The notes: generated from the letters alone by a model not told the origin. Positions 15,222-24,500 are shown, numbered from the stretch's first letter. The stretch is DNA of 64,000 nucleotides from G963667675 sp965197565 (GCA_965197565.1 CBDANK010000004.1:682001-746000), one strand, 5' to 3'. A program made the numbers and translations.

Positions 15222-15742
15222 TAGCTACCACTCGTTGCTTTGGTCAGTTGGTCGAGGAATTCTTCGGGTTTCATCACAGTAACACCTAATCTCGCCTTCA
15301 GTTCCGCTGCAACTTCAAGAATCGGACCGTCCCAAGTAAGGAATACTTCCCTGCCAGTGAGATAATGTCCATGGAGATGGTCCCAGTCCCTCCAATCCGG
15401 GCGTTTTCTGTTCTTGTGCTGCTGGTCCAGTTGATCTTCAATCAATTCAATGACATTAAGAAACTCGTCACTCCCAAGCACGTCTCCGCCACCTAAGGCC
15501 GAGTGATCGAGACGGAAGACTGCCCCGATTTGCTGGACCTTGAGTTCGGGTAACTCGTTGATACGGTTCGCTAACGGCGGGAGGGGAATATCTGCATTGA
15601 TACGTGATGTTATTGCCAAGTCTACCTGACTACTCTCTGCGAGATTTAACAACGACTCGGTGACCGTAGCCCTATTCTGGTTTCTCCAGAATTCCACTAG
15701 CACATTGGTGTCAAGGGTTACGGTTGGGATCACGTGTTTCAT
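15221..15742 (-). CDS. PIN-domain protein
   Basis: A 173-residue protein that opens with TVTLDTNVLVEFWR (D11, the first PIN aspartate). A second acidic patch, FLTWDGPILEVAAELKARLGV, occurs near the C-terminus, as in PIN-like nucleases. The middle is longer and more polar than in VapC and includes RPDWRDWDHLHGHYLTGREVF. No antitoxin gene lies directly upstream; the neighbour is the TIR gene 33 bases away on the same strand. It may be a stand-alone effector or an orphan toxin. Its stop overlaps hsdR stub C, so it once sat immediately upstream of an hsdR gene. Confidence 0.65.
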   Translation of the reverse strand: MKHVIPTVTLDTNVLVEFWRNQNRATVTESLLNLAESSQVDLAITSRINADIPLPPLANRINELPELKVQQIGAVFRLDHSALGGGDVLGSDEFLNVIELIEDQLDQQHKNRKRPDWRDWDHLHGHYLTGREVFLTWDGPILEVAAELKARLGVTVMKPEEFLDQLTKATSGS

Positions 15743-15775
15743 TCATGTTCTCCCATAGGCCCGGCACTGGTCCAA

Positions 15776-16501
15776 TTAAAACGGTAGATCATCTGATGAT
15801 TCTGGTAACCGAAATAGACGGTGCTCTCTAATTTCGTATTCATTGCCAGTCATACGCTTCAAGTGATCGACAATTACAGGTAAAAAGTCGAATGCATGAT
15901 TGACCTGATCGTTCTTGTTGAATGCTTCAATGAGGGATTTCTCTTGCTTGGGTGACAAGATTTCAATTTTCGGCAGAAATCCTGCTAGATAATTCGCCTG
16001 GGAAAAACTGCCAGCTTGAGCGACGGCAGCAACAAATATCTCTTTGCCCATATCTCCCAGCCCATCGTCATCTCCGTCATATGTGAACAAGAATTCGATA
16101 ATCTCTTTGCAAATCTGTGGAGCGTTCTTGTCGGACCCTTGAATAGCCTGGTATTTGCCGATGAACCCGTATGGGTCTTTCCCCATGCGGACGGGAATGA
16201 TGAGTTTTCTACGCCCGATCGCGACGCCAATCTCTTGGTCAGTCCAATTGCTGTCACTGAACTCCTCGGTAAGCAACGCAATCAGCAAATCCATACTGAA
16301 AAGTGCCCGTTCAATCTCTGGAACCCATTCCTTCATTGGTTCAATGTCCTCGTGGGACACGAAGGAAGCTATTCCGTAGTAGTCCAAGCGTTGTTTTATC
16401 TCATTGGCCAGCTTCTTGTCCTTGGCTTTGTGGCTGATGAAGGCTCGAATCCTACCTTCACCCCACAATTGTTCCAAGCTATTGGTATCTTTATCGTTCA
16501 T
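15776..16501 (-). CDS. TIR-domain protein
   Basis: About 241 residues from the ATG at 16501. The first 130 or so form a TIR domain: RIRAFISHKAKDKKLANEI at the first strand and helix, FVSHEDIEPMKEWVPEI in the BB-loop region, and NWTDQEIGVAIGR with the candidate catalytic glutamate E90. Bacterial TIR proteins often hydrolyse NAD+ or make cyclic ADP-ribose signals during antiphage defence. The C-terminal 100 residues have no motif I can name. It starts 13 bases after hsdS on the same strand, an unusual place that suggests a back-up abortive arm for the restriction system. Confidence 0.8.
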   Translation of the reverse strand: MNDKDTNSLEQLWGEGRIRAFISHKAKDKKLANEIKQRLDYYGIASFVSHEDIEPMKEWVPEIERALFSMDLLIALLTEEFSDSNWTDQEIGVAIGRRKLIIPVRMGKDPYGFIGKYQAIQGSDKNAPQICKEIIEFLFTYDGDDDGLGDMGKEIFVAAVAQAGSFSQANYLAGFLPKIEILSPKQEKSLIEAFNKNDQVNHAFDFLPVIVDHLKRMTGNEYEIREHRLFRLPESSDDLPF

Positions 16502-16514
16502 CACCAAGAACCTT

Positions 16515-18164
16515 TCACACCCTTACCTCTCCCGACACTAGCCGCGGCAGCAACCCATCCCGCTGGTCAGCCAGAGAACGGGACTCCTCAATGAACTGCT
16601 CCTGCCTAACGCGGGTTGCTTCAGCAATAGCACTGTAGGTTGTAACTAGCTGAACTGGAGGTATGACTACCGGTGGAATCTTCAGCGCATCGACAGGCAG
16701 CATGTTGACCGTAGTGCCAGTAGCGTAGCCGCTGACGGTATCGTGCATAGCCGCAGTGTTCAGCAATTGGCAGATATAGTCAGGTGTAAGAGCGAACGAA
16801 CTCTTAGAACGTACTCGGTATATGTGATGACTGAACAGCCCGTAGTCGCCAAACCGCTTCGGCACGATCGCCGCAAAGCCGATAAGTAACCGGTTGTGCC
16901 CTTGCTCCGTGTTGGTGACTATTACATCCCCGGGCCTCGTAACGTGTCGCTCCTGGAAGTCTCCGTTGTAATACTTTACACTGTCATCCTTATAGCCGCC
17001 GCCTTCGTAAACTGAGTTCAGGTTGTGCATTGGCATACCGTTTGATGATAGACCAGACCCCTTGTATGACAATCCTCTTGCCACCTCTATGCAATCCCCG
17101 AAGGCTTCCACCCCCCACCCCTCAGGTATCTCCCCAAGCTCCGAGTCCACAAGCCGGTCGGGGAACAGGTCGTAGAGGTCGGCGGGGAGGCCGGGGAGGG
17201 ACTCGCCCCTCCGCCAGCGGCCCTCCATCTTGGCTCGCACTGGCTCGAAATCCACGAACCACGACTTGAACAGCGCCCGCGCCATCTCCTCCAGCGTCTC
17301 GTTCATCCGCCGGTTCAGCTCAATCTTGTCATCCAGCGTGCCGAGGACGTGGGCGATGGCCCGCTGTTCGGGCAGGGGTGGGAGGGGAATCTCCACAAGA
17401 CCGATATCCGCCTTCCGCAACCCGAATCGGGTTATCCCATTCGCAAATGAATGGAACTGCTGTTGGGTCTCATCGGTGCTCAACGCGTAGAAGAGATACG
17501 TCCCATCGACTTCCGATAGACGCGGACGAAGGATTGCCAGGTGGTAACCGCAGACCAAGTTAGGAACATCTTCCCGCACCAGTGCTGGTACGCCGATATC
17601 GTCATGTTTCTCAGAGTCCTTTGTGATGACAACATCTCCTGTGGTCAGCGAACACTTTGCTATCTCTCGCTCAGTCGCAGTTGCCACCATAAAGTTCATG
17701 TCGGCGTGGATGAAGTTGTTGTTATACACATCTGTGTAGTTGCAAAGCTGCACAGCTTGTTCATTTGCCTTTGACTTCTTGTCCACGCTGCTGAGCTGAA
17801 GGTCAATCACGTCGCCCAACACCACTCTGCGCCACCCGCCCGCCGTCGCTTGCTCGGCCCCCTTCTGCACGACCACGTAGTCCCGCTCTATCTCCCGGTG
17901 GAAGCTCTCGGAGATGGAGTGCCAGTCAAGCACGTCCACCCGCATGGGCAGGCTGGACTCCTCGAATGCTTCCTTCAGGCGGCTGAGTTTTCGCCAGTGC
18001 AGCGGCCCCTCGCCGACAACAGCCAGGTCGAGATCGGAGTAGTCTTTGGCTGTCCACGTCGCGCGGGAGCCTAAGGCCCGCACCTCACACTCCGGCACGT
18101 GCTCCGCGAGGATGCGCTCAACAGTTGCCAGATAGTTGGGGTTGAGGTCAACTGAGTCGGTCAT
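16515..18164 (-). CDS. hsdS: type I specificity subunit HsdS with N-terminal MntA-like nucleotidyltransferase
   Basis: A 549-residue fusion. Residues 1 to about 110 form a minimal nucleotidyltransferase: GSRATWTAKDYSDLDLAVV matches the MntA motif GSX10DXD exactly, and a third acid lies in MRVDVLDWH. From about 112 the protein is an HsdS with two target-recognition domains, the conserved spacer (LPPLPEQRAIAHVLGTLDDK, then RMNETLEEMARALFKSWFVDFEP) and the C-terminal repeat near QRDGLLPRLVSGEV. The ATG at 18164 overlaps the stop of the upstream HepT-like gene (ATGA); a GTG six bases further upstream is less likely. HepT-MntA pairs work by AMPylation of the toxin. Here the antitoxin is joined to the DNA-recognition subunit. 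Confidence 0.88.
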   Translation of the reverse strand: MTDSVDLNPNYLATVERILAEHVPECEVRALGSRATWTAKDYSDLDLAVVGEGPLHWRKLSRLKEAFEESSLPMRVDVLDWHSISESFHREIERDYVVVQKGAEQATAGGWRRVVLGDVIDLQLSSVDKKSKANEQAVQLCNYTDVYNNNFIHADMNFMVATATEREIAKCSLTTGDVVITKDSEKHDDIGVPALVREDVPNLVCGYHLAILRPRLSEVDGTYLFYALSTDETQQQFHSFANGITRFGLRKADIGLVEIPLPPLPEQRAIAHVLGTLDDKIELNRRMNETLEEMARALFKSWFVDFEPVRAKMEGRWRRGESLPGLPADLYDLFPDRLVDSELGEIPEGWGVEAFGDCIEVARGLSYKGSGLSSNGMPMHNLNSVYEGGGYKDDSVKYYNGDFQERHVTRPGDVIVTNTEQGHNRLLIGFAAIVPKRFGDYGLFSHHIYRVRSKSSFALTPDYICQLLNTAAMHDTVSGYATGTTVNMLPVDALKIPPVVIPPVQLVTTYSAIAEATRVRQEQFIEESRSLADQRDGLLPRLVSGEVRV

Positions 18165-18565
18165 TCCCACGGCTCTCCGGTCAGAGCACTGTAAAGCCTG
18201 ATGGCGTCCTCTATGAAGGCCGGCATAATGTCAATGGCGTTGGCAGCTTTCTCTCTGTCGTAGTCGTGCGTGGTGTCTATGCGTGTTTGTACGTAGACCA
18301 CCCGCTGCCAGCAGATGGTTCTCATTGGCTACGCGAAATATGGGTCTGGGGCTGTTGGGGACCTCCGCAAGGCCCAGTTCCTCCTGAAGATAGCGGCGCA
18401 GCACCTTCCACATGGAATCATAGCAGGTCTCGAACCGTTGGATCACCGATTCGGCCATGCCCTCATGCACAAACGAAGGGTAGTCCGGCGACAGATGCAT
18501 TAGGTGGTCATGCGCGTCTCCAGATTCTTCAGGGATAGTTTGAGGTTGCCGTAGTTTATTGTCAT
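18161..18565 (-). pseudogene. HepT-like HEPN toxin, two frameshifts
   Basis: Three consecutive pieces in different frames reconstruct a HEPN protein of the nucleotidyltransferase-partner family. They are MTINYGNLKLSLKNLE, then ESVIQRFETCYDSMWKVL with RRYLQEELGLAEVPNSPRP, then YVQTRIDTTHDYDREKAANA to the end. RIDTTHDY is the catalytic RX4HXY motif of HepT RNases. One single-base loss lies near 18510 and an indel near 18305. The stop overlaps the start of the MntA-HsdS fusion, the standard spacing of a toxin-antitoxin pair. As written it cannot make a full HEPN protein, so the toxin is either decayed or misassembled. Confidence 0.75.
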
Positions 18566-18572
18566 GACGCTT

Positions 18573-18809
18573 TCATAGGGCGGGGCGGTGCAGCACTAGG
18601 GCGTTAACCACCGCGCTGCCCTCCGTGCGGTTATCCCAGGAATCGTGGTGCCGTCCTTCCCACCACTTCTTGCCGGCGTCAAGCCTTATTTCACGTACAG
18701 AGACAAGGCGAGCCTCAAGATCGTCGTAGCCTTCTTCGTAGCCATTTACAACCACGCGCAGGTCGGGCGGATGTTTCTCCAGCAGCCGTATCAGCTCATA
18801 TACGCTCAC
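18573..18809 (-). CDS. small conserved hypothetical protein
   Basis: A 78-residue protein from a GTG at 18809 with a strong GGAGGG site eight bases upstream; longer readings to 18845 ignore this site. It begins (GTG read as M) SVYELIRLLEKHPPDLRVVV and continues NGYEEGYDDLEARL. I recognise this as a small family of unknown function often found in toxin-rich neighbourhoods but cannot name a role. It sits between hicB and the HEPN pseudogene on the same strand and may belong to the same transcript. Confidence 0.7.
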   Translation of the reverse strand: MSVYELIRLLEKHPPDLRVVVNGYEEGYDDLEARLVSVREIRLDAGKKWWEGRHHDSWDNRTEGSAVVNALVLHRPAL

Positions 18810-18841
18810 TGTTTCCCTCCAGCGTGGGCAGCTGCCATTTC

Positions 18842-19066
18842 TCACCCCGCCGCCGTGACTGTGGCGTCCACTACTGCGGCGGTGGTCTGAGGTTCTGGGA
18901 TGGGTTCGCCATCTTCACGCATGCCCTCGACGTGGAACTCTATGGCCTCCCGGATCTCCTCCAGCAGTTCCTCGCGGGTGCTGGCGGTAGCCACACATCC
19001 GGGCAGATCCGGCACGTAGGCCGCGTAGTTGTTGGGCGTCTTTTCAATGACTACGGTGTACTTCAT
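18842..19066 (-). CDS. hicB: HicB-family antitoxin
   Basis: A 74-residue partial-RNase-H-fold antitoxin: YTVVIEKTPNNYAAYVPDLPGCVA is the typical HicB strand pair, and TREELLEEIREAIEFHVEGM is the following helix. There is no added DNA-binding domain, so it belongs to the short HicB class. It overlaps hicA by four bases and should bind and inhibit that toxin. Location between hsdM and hsdS is atypical for a restriction operon. Confidence 0.88.
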   Translation of the reverse strand: MKYTVVIEKTPNNYAAYVPDLPGCVATASTREELLEEIREAIEFHVEGMREDGEPIPEPQTTAAVVDATVTAAG

Positions 19067-19266
19067 GGCTCAGCTTGCTCCTTTAGCCCCGACTGTTTCA
19101 ATATGCTGTTCCAAGTGCCAGGAGGCAGGTCATCACCCGGCTTGCCGGTAATGGTCACACGGCCAGGTTTGACCGGATGCTTGTACTGCCGGTGGCTCCC
19201 TCTTGTCCGGACCAATCGCCATCCGTCCTTCTCTATCAGCTCAATTGCCTCTCTAACCTTGGGCAT
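19063..19266 (-). CDS. hicA: HicA-family mRNA interferase toxin
   Basis: A 67-residue double-stranded-RNA-binding-like fold beginning PKVREAIELIEKDGWRLVR with the catalytic histidine in GSHRQYKHP (H25) and DLPPGTWNSILKQSGL at the end. The ATG at 19266 lies inside the 3' end of hsdM (14-base overlap), so toxin translation is tied to modification-subunit translation. A longer start at 19293 would extend further into hsdM and is not needed. HicA cleaves mRNA when HicB is lost. Confidence 0.88.
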   Translation of the reverse strand: MPKVREAIELIEKDGWRLVRTRGSHRQYKHPVKPGRVTITGKPGDDLPPGTWNSILKQSGLKEQAEP

Positions 19267-20749
19267 GGTCAGATTGTCCCGTCCCAAACCCAAGCCGCGC
19301 CAGGTTTTGTTCGATGGCAGCGTCCAGCCGTTGCGCCTCCGCCTGCTGCTCCCGCCATTGGGCGGCGAGGCGGGTCATCTTATCCTCGAAGGGCTCCCCG
19401 TCGTCCTCCTGAGGCGCGGTGCCGACGTAGCGGCCGGGAGTGAGTACGTGGCCGTGTTTGCGAATCTCTTCCAGTGTCGCGCTCTTGCAGAAGCCGAGAA
19501 CGTCGGCGTACCCGTCTTGGCCGTCCTTTCCCCGCCAAGTGTGGTAGGTGTCCGCGATGCGGGCGATGTCTTCCTGGGACAGGTCGCGGCGCGTGCGGTC
19601 GATCATGTGCCCCAGCTTGCGGGCGTCGATGAAGAGCGTTTCGCCTTGGCGGTACCGGTGTTCCCCGTTGCGGCGGCCCCGGGATAGGAACCAGAGGCAG
19701 GCGGGTATCTGGGTGGATCGGAACAACTGTCCCGGCAGGGCGACGATGCAGTCCACGAGGCCGGCCTCGATCAGGTTCTTGCGGATTTCCCCTTCGCCGG
19801 ACTGGTTCGACGACATGGAGCCGTTGGCCAGGACGAAGCCCGCCGTGCCCCGGGGCGCCAGGTGGTACAGGAAGTGCTGCACCCAAGCAAAGTTGGCGTT
19901 GCCCACCGGCGGGACGCCATACTCCCACCGCTTGTCGTCCCGCAACCGCTCGCCGCCCCAGTCGGAGACGTTGAAGGGCGGATTGGCGAGGATGTAGTCG
20001 GCCCGCAGGTCCGGGTGACGGTCGTTGTGGAAGCTGTCGCCGTGCTCGATGCGGCCCTCGATGCCCCGGATTGCCAGGTTCATCCTCGCCATCCGCCAAG
20101 TCGTGTAGTTGGACTCTTGGCCATAGATGGAGATGTCCCCTCTGGCCCTGCCTCCGTTCCCGTTGCCGTTCGCATGGGCGCGGATGAACTCCACCGACTG
20201 CACGAACATGCCTGAGGAGCCGCAGCAGGGGTCGTAGACCCGGCCCTGGAAAGGTTCCAGCATCTCCACCAAGAGGCGCACGACGCTGCGCGGGGTGTAG
20301 AACTCACCGCCCTTCCTGCCCTCCGCCAAGGCAAACTGCTCCAAGAAGTACTCGTAGACGTTGCCCAGCACGTCCGTGGCGCGGGCCTCGGCCCCGCCCA
20401 CTTTGATGTTGCTCACCACGTCGACCACCTGCCCCAAGCGGGTCTTATCCAGGGCGGGCCGAGCGTAGTCCTTGGGAAGCACGTCCCTGATCGCCGGGTT
20501 GTCCCGCTCGATGGCGGTCATGGCGTCGTCCACCAATCGGTCGATGGTGGGCTGTCGCGTCTGATTCTTCAGATATTGCCAGCGGGCCTCGGGTGGCACC
20601 CAAAAGATGCTCTCAGCGATGTACTCGTCCCGGTCCTCGGCGGCGTCCATGGTGCCCCGCAGAGCGTCGGCCATCCGCCAATACTCAACCTCGTGGCCTG
20701 TATTGACCGATTGGTTCTTTGGCTTTGTTCTCCGTGCGGATGAAACCAT
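19253..20749 (-). CDS. hsdM: type I DNA methyltransferase subunit
   Basis: A 498-residue N6-adenine methyltransferase. The conserved pre-motif KGGEFYTPRSVVRLLVEML is followed by motif I in DPCCGSSGMF (about 170) and the catalytic motif IV NPPF in ILANPPFNVSDWGG (about 255). Later, FRSTQIPACLWFLSRG is typical of HsdM. It modifies host sites together with HsdS. AGGAGG lies 12 bases before the ATG. It is the first gene of the restriction operon; a MITE sits about 95 bases upstream of its start. Confidence 0.93.
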   Translation of the reverse strand: MVSSARRTKPKNQSVNTGHEVEYWRMADALRGTMDAAEDRDEYIAESIFWVPPEARWQYLKNQTRQPTIDRLVDDAMTAIERDNPAIRDVLPKDYARPALDKTRLGQVVDVVSNIKVGGAEARATDVLGNVYEYFLEQFALAEGRKGGEFYTPRSVVRLLVEMLEPFQGRVYDPCCGSSGMFVQSVEFIRAHANGNGNGGRARGDISIYGQESNYTTWRMARMNLAIRGIEGRIEHGDSFHNDRHPDLRADYILANPPFNVSDWGGERLRDDKRWEYGVPPVGNANFAWVQHFLYHLAPRGTAGFVLANGSMSSNQSGEGEIRKNLIEAGLVDCIVALPGQLFRSTQIPACLWFLSRGRRNGEHRYRQGETLFIDARKLGHMIDRTRRDLSQEDIARIADTYHTWRGKDGQDGYADVLGFCKSATLEEIRKHGHVLTPGRYVGTAPQEDDGEPFEDKMTRLAAQWREQQAEAQRLDAAIEQNLARLGFGTGQSDHAQG

Positions 20750-20843
20750 TTTCAGTTGCCTCCTAAATCGTGACTCAAAGGGCCTTGGGCACTGCCCAAG
20801 GATATGCCCCTAGACACTTTCCGGGCAATGTCAAACAGAATTA

Positions 20844-20989
20844 GGGCCTGTTGACACTACCAATTTCCTATATAGGGATTGGTAGTCCAGCCTCCTACAA
20901 AGGGCGCCTCTACAACCGGCGTGCTACGGGATTTCGTAGGGGCAACCCTTGTGGTTGCCCGGCCCCCAGCCATTAGCGTCAACAGGCCC
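20844..20989. mobile_element. 146-bp MITE, copy 1
   Basis: Terminal inverted repeats GGGCCTGTTGAC ... GTCAACAGGCCC are flanked on each side by TA (20842-20843 and 20990-20991), consistent with TA target duplication. Copy 2 at 41862-42007 has the same length and differs at three positions. Inside are a CCAAT...ATTGG hairpin and the GGGCAACC/GGTTGCCC hairpin also seen in the RAYT genes. No coding capacity. Confidence 0.85.
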
Positions 20990-20991
20990 TA

Positions 20992-21579
20992 GGCTCCAAT
21001 GCACCCATCGCCTGCTGCCATGCAGCAACAACGCCGTCGTATCAGTTCTTCCACAGGCCCAGAGTGAAGACCCGCCGCCACCGCCTTAGTAGCGCCCGGT
21101 TGCGCTCCACCCATGCTTCCTTCAGCGACTGCCTATGCCGCCGGACCTGCTTCCGCCGGTCGGACCAGTCCCAGGGCTACGTCGCAGGGGGCAGCATCAG
21201 CTCGTGCTCTTCGATGATGGCGGTCTCCAGCCCCAACACGGTCCCGTCCAGTGCCAGAGCCTTGGCTCCGCTGGCGAGTGAAATCACCCAGGTCAATATG
21301 CCAGCCCAGGAGCTACCCTCACCGCCCATCCTCGCAGCCGTCCTGGGTCTCACGAGGTCACCCGCAACGTCACTTACACCGTCGCTGCCAAGTCAGCCAA
21401 GACGTCACACACACCTACATCCTTTAGGGTCCTGTAAGGGGCTTCCCCATCCCACGAGACTCGAACCGCCTATGAGGGTTTGATAGCTCCCCGCGCGAAT
21501 GGTGTCGTCCGACTACGTGCTGGCTTTAACCCCACCAGCCACGAGTGCCTCAGTTTTTCGTGTCTTCAGTTTTTCGTGT
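20992..21579. other. gene-free region between MITE and dnaE
   Basis: No intact gene. On the minus strand, about 21165-21285 has a short frame containing ASGAKALALDGTVLGLETA that is interrupted by a TAG and continues with a basic Arg/Trp-rich stretch, perhaps a decayed gene of unknown family. A short direct repeat, CAGTTTTTCGTGTC twice at about 21551-21580, abuts the end of dnaE. Confidence 0.4.
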
Positions 21580-24500
21580 CTATTGTGTACTGCGATTGTT
21601 TATAGTAGTAACGGCCCTGGGCCCCAACAAAGACTCCAACCGCTGGCGCAGGCCCTCGCAGAAGCCGGTGCTGACCACCGGCAGGTCCATCAACACCTTG
21701 CGGCCTCCAGTGTGTATTTCCAGATTGACCCGGTCTGTGCCGGGATACTCCAGAAGCACTCCGATGACCTCGCGCAGTAATTGTCCGTCTTCCGCAGCAT
21801 CGTCCGACTCAGTCACTCCCAGAGACACTACGCGATGGCTTTTGCCGTTTGAGGAAGTGCCGGTTGAAGTTTCAGCAGTAGCCGGGGCCGCTTCCGGCGG
21901 GCTTGCCGCCGGACGTCTTCTCTTTGAGCCATTTGAAGCACCGTTTGAAGTGTTGGCGGCCTCACCATTCATTGCAGGAGGGACCTCCCCGTTAACGGCC
22001 GTCACATCGGCCGATGAATGTTCCTGCGCCCGGTCACAAGCCAGAGAGAACTGGTCCCCCCTTAAACGCAGCTTGCCGGTAGTGCGCACCAGCTTGCCCT
22101 CATGCCACACCGGCTCAGTAAGGGCCAGCACATCAGGCCAGACTATGACCTCCATCGGCCCGGACAAAAGGTCCAGGGTGACCACCAAGAACCTCTTTTG
22201 CTCTCGGGTGTAGCGTTGATTAACCGCGGAGACATGCCCCAACAAGGACAAAGATTGGCCTTGCATCCCTTCGTCTAGCTGGTCCAAGGATGTTAGGGCG
22301 CCCTCCGAGTCCAAGGCCGCCAGTTCCTTCAAGGGATTGTGGGATAAAGGTAAGCCCAATAGCTCCCTCTCCCACGCCGCTTTCTGTGACATGGACACGT
22401 CCGAGCTGCTCAAGGGGATTCCCGGCGCTTCAGCGGCACCGGACCGGTCATGCGAGCCGCCGAACATGCTTGTTTGACCGGAACTGCGGGTATGGGCTTC
22501 CCTTTGAGCGGTAGCAATTATCTGGTCGACGGCGTCGTGTACCGCACCCCGAGGTCCCAGGCTGTCAAAGGCCCCGGCCCGCACCAAGCTTTCCAGGGTG
22601 CGCCGGTTGAGGCCCCGTGGATCGGCGCGCCGGCAAAAATCGTCGATAGACGTGTATGGTCCGCCGCTCTTTCTCTCCTCCACCAAGGGCCGGACCGCGG
22701 CTTCTCCCACGGTTTTAATGGCGGCCAACCCGGTGCGCACGCCGGGCGTGCCGTTGTTTTTCTCTGCAGTGAAGTATTCGTCCGATTTGTTGATGTCGGG
22801 GAGCAGCACCCTCATGCCCAGCCGAAAGCACTCATTGATGGAGTTCACCATTCTTTCCGGGTGGTCCATCCGCGAGTTGAGCACCGAAACCATGTACTCC
22901 AAGGGATAGTGGGTCTTGAAGTAGGCCGTCCAGTAGGAAATGAGGGCGTAGCTGACGCTATGGGCCTTGTTGAAAGCGTACCCGGCAAAGGGCTCGATGA
23001 GATTGAAGATGTCCACCGCCACTCTTTCATCGAACCCGTTGCTGCGGGCGCCGTCCACGAAACGGTCCCGCTCTTGGGCCATTAGGGAAGCGATTTTCTT
23101 GCCCATTGCTTTCCGGACAATGTCTGCGCTGCCCAAGGAATACCCGGCGAATTGCTGCAATATCAGCAGGACTTGGTCCTGGTAGACGATGATGCCGTAG
23201 GTCTCATCCAAAAGCTCCTTAAGGCTTGGATGAGGATAAGTGATGGGGACCCGGCCGAATTTCGCGTCGATGAAGGTGTCGATATTTTCCATGGGTCCGG
23301 GCCGGTAGAGGGCGATCATTGCCGCGATGTCACCCAGGCTGGAGGGTTTAAGCTCCTTGATGTACCGCTGCATCCCGGCGCTTTCCAGTTGGAACAGGTC
23401 AGTCGTGTTTCCAGAGGACAGCAGCTCAAAAGTGGGGCCGTCGTCCAGCGGCAAGCGGTCCAGGTCGATGCGGATACCCTGGCTTTGGTCCAGAAGCTTG
23501 ATGGCCCGGTCCAAAATGGTCAGGTTGGTCAAACCGAGGAAGTCCATTTTGAGTAGCCCCAATCGAGCCACCGGGTCCATGGAAAACTGGGTCATCAGCA
23601 CTGGGCTGTCGTCTTCCCCCCGCGCCGGGCGTTGCAAGGGAACGGTCTCGGTCAGCGGTTCATTAGCGATGAGCACCCCGGCGGCGTGGGTGCTGACGTG
23701 GTGAACGATGCCTTCCAGCCCTTGGGCGGTATCCACCAAGTCCCGGATGTCTTCGGCTTCGTCATAGCGGGCCCGCAACTCGGGATTGACTCTCAATGCG
23801 TCTTCCAGAGTGCGGGCCTTGAATGGCACCATGCGGGCCACCCGGTCTACGTCATCGTAGGGCATGCCCAGGGCCCGGCCCACGTCGCGCAGGGCGGCTT
23901 TGGCCCCCAGCGTGCCGAAGGTGATGATCTGGGCCACTCGGTCGCTGCCGTAGCGGTTGATCACGTACCGGAGCACTTCGTCGCGCCGGTCGTCCTGGAA
24001 GTCCAGGTCAATGTCGGGCATCTCTTTTCGTTCAAGGTTCAGAAACCGTTCGAAGACCAGCCGGTATTCCAGCGGGTCTACATTGGTGATTCCCAGACAG
24101 TAGAGAGCGACGCTGCCGGCGGCGCTGCCCCGGACACCGTACATGATCCCATTGCGCCTGACGAAGTCGATGATGTCCCACACCACCAAGAAGTAGTTGG
24201 CGAAATTGGTGTGTTGAATGACCTCCAGTTCATAACGCAGGCGGTCTTGGGCTTGTGCGGTCGGGCGCGGGTAGCGGTTGTTGAACCCGTCCCAGCAAAG
24301 CTTGGCCAAGTATTCGTCGGCCGCCATGCCGTCAGGAGTGTCGAACTTGGGCAGGTGGGTCTGGTCGAAGTCCAACTCCACGTCGCACATATCGGTGATT
24401 AACCGGGTGTTCTCCAGTGCTTGGGGGAAATCCGGGAACAACCGGGCCATCTCTTCGGGGCTCTTGATGTAATAGGAGTTGTCCTCCATGCGCAGACGCC

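Noticed and set aside
21440..21490. tRNA-like GGTTCGAGTC on the minus strand
   Set aside because: The expected T-arm stem does not pair and no acceptor or anticodon arm can be built.
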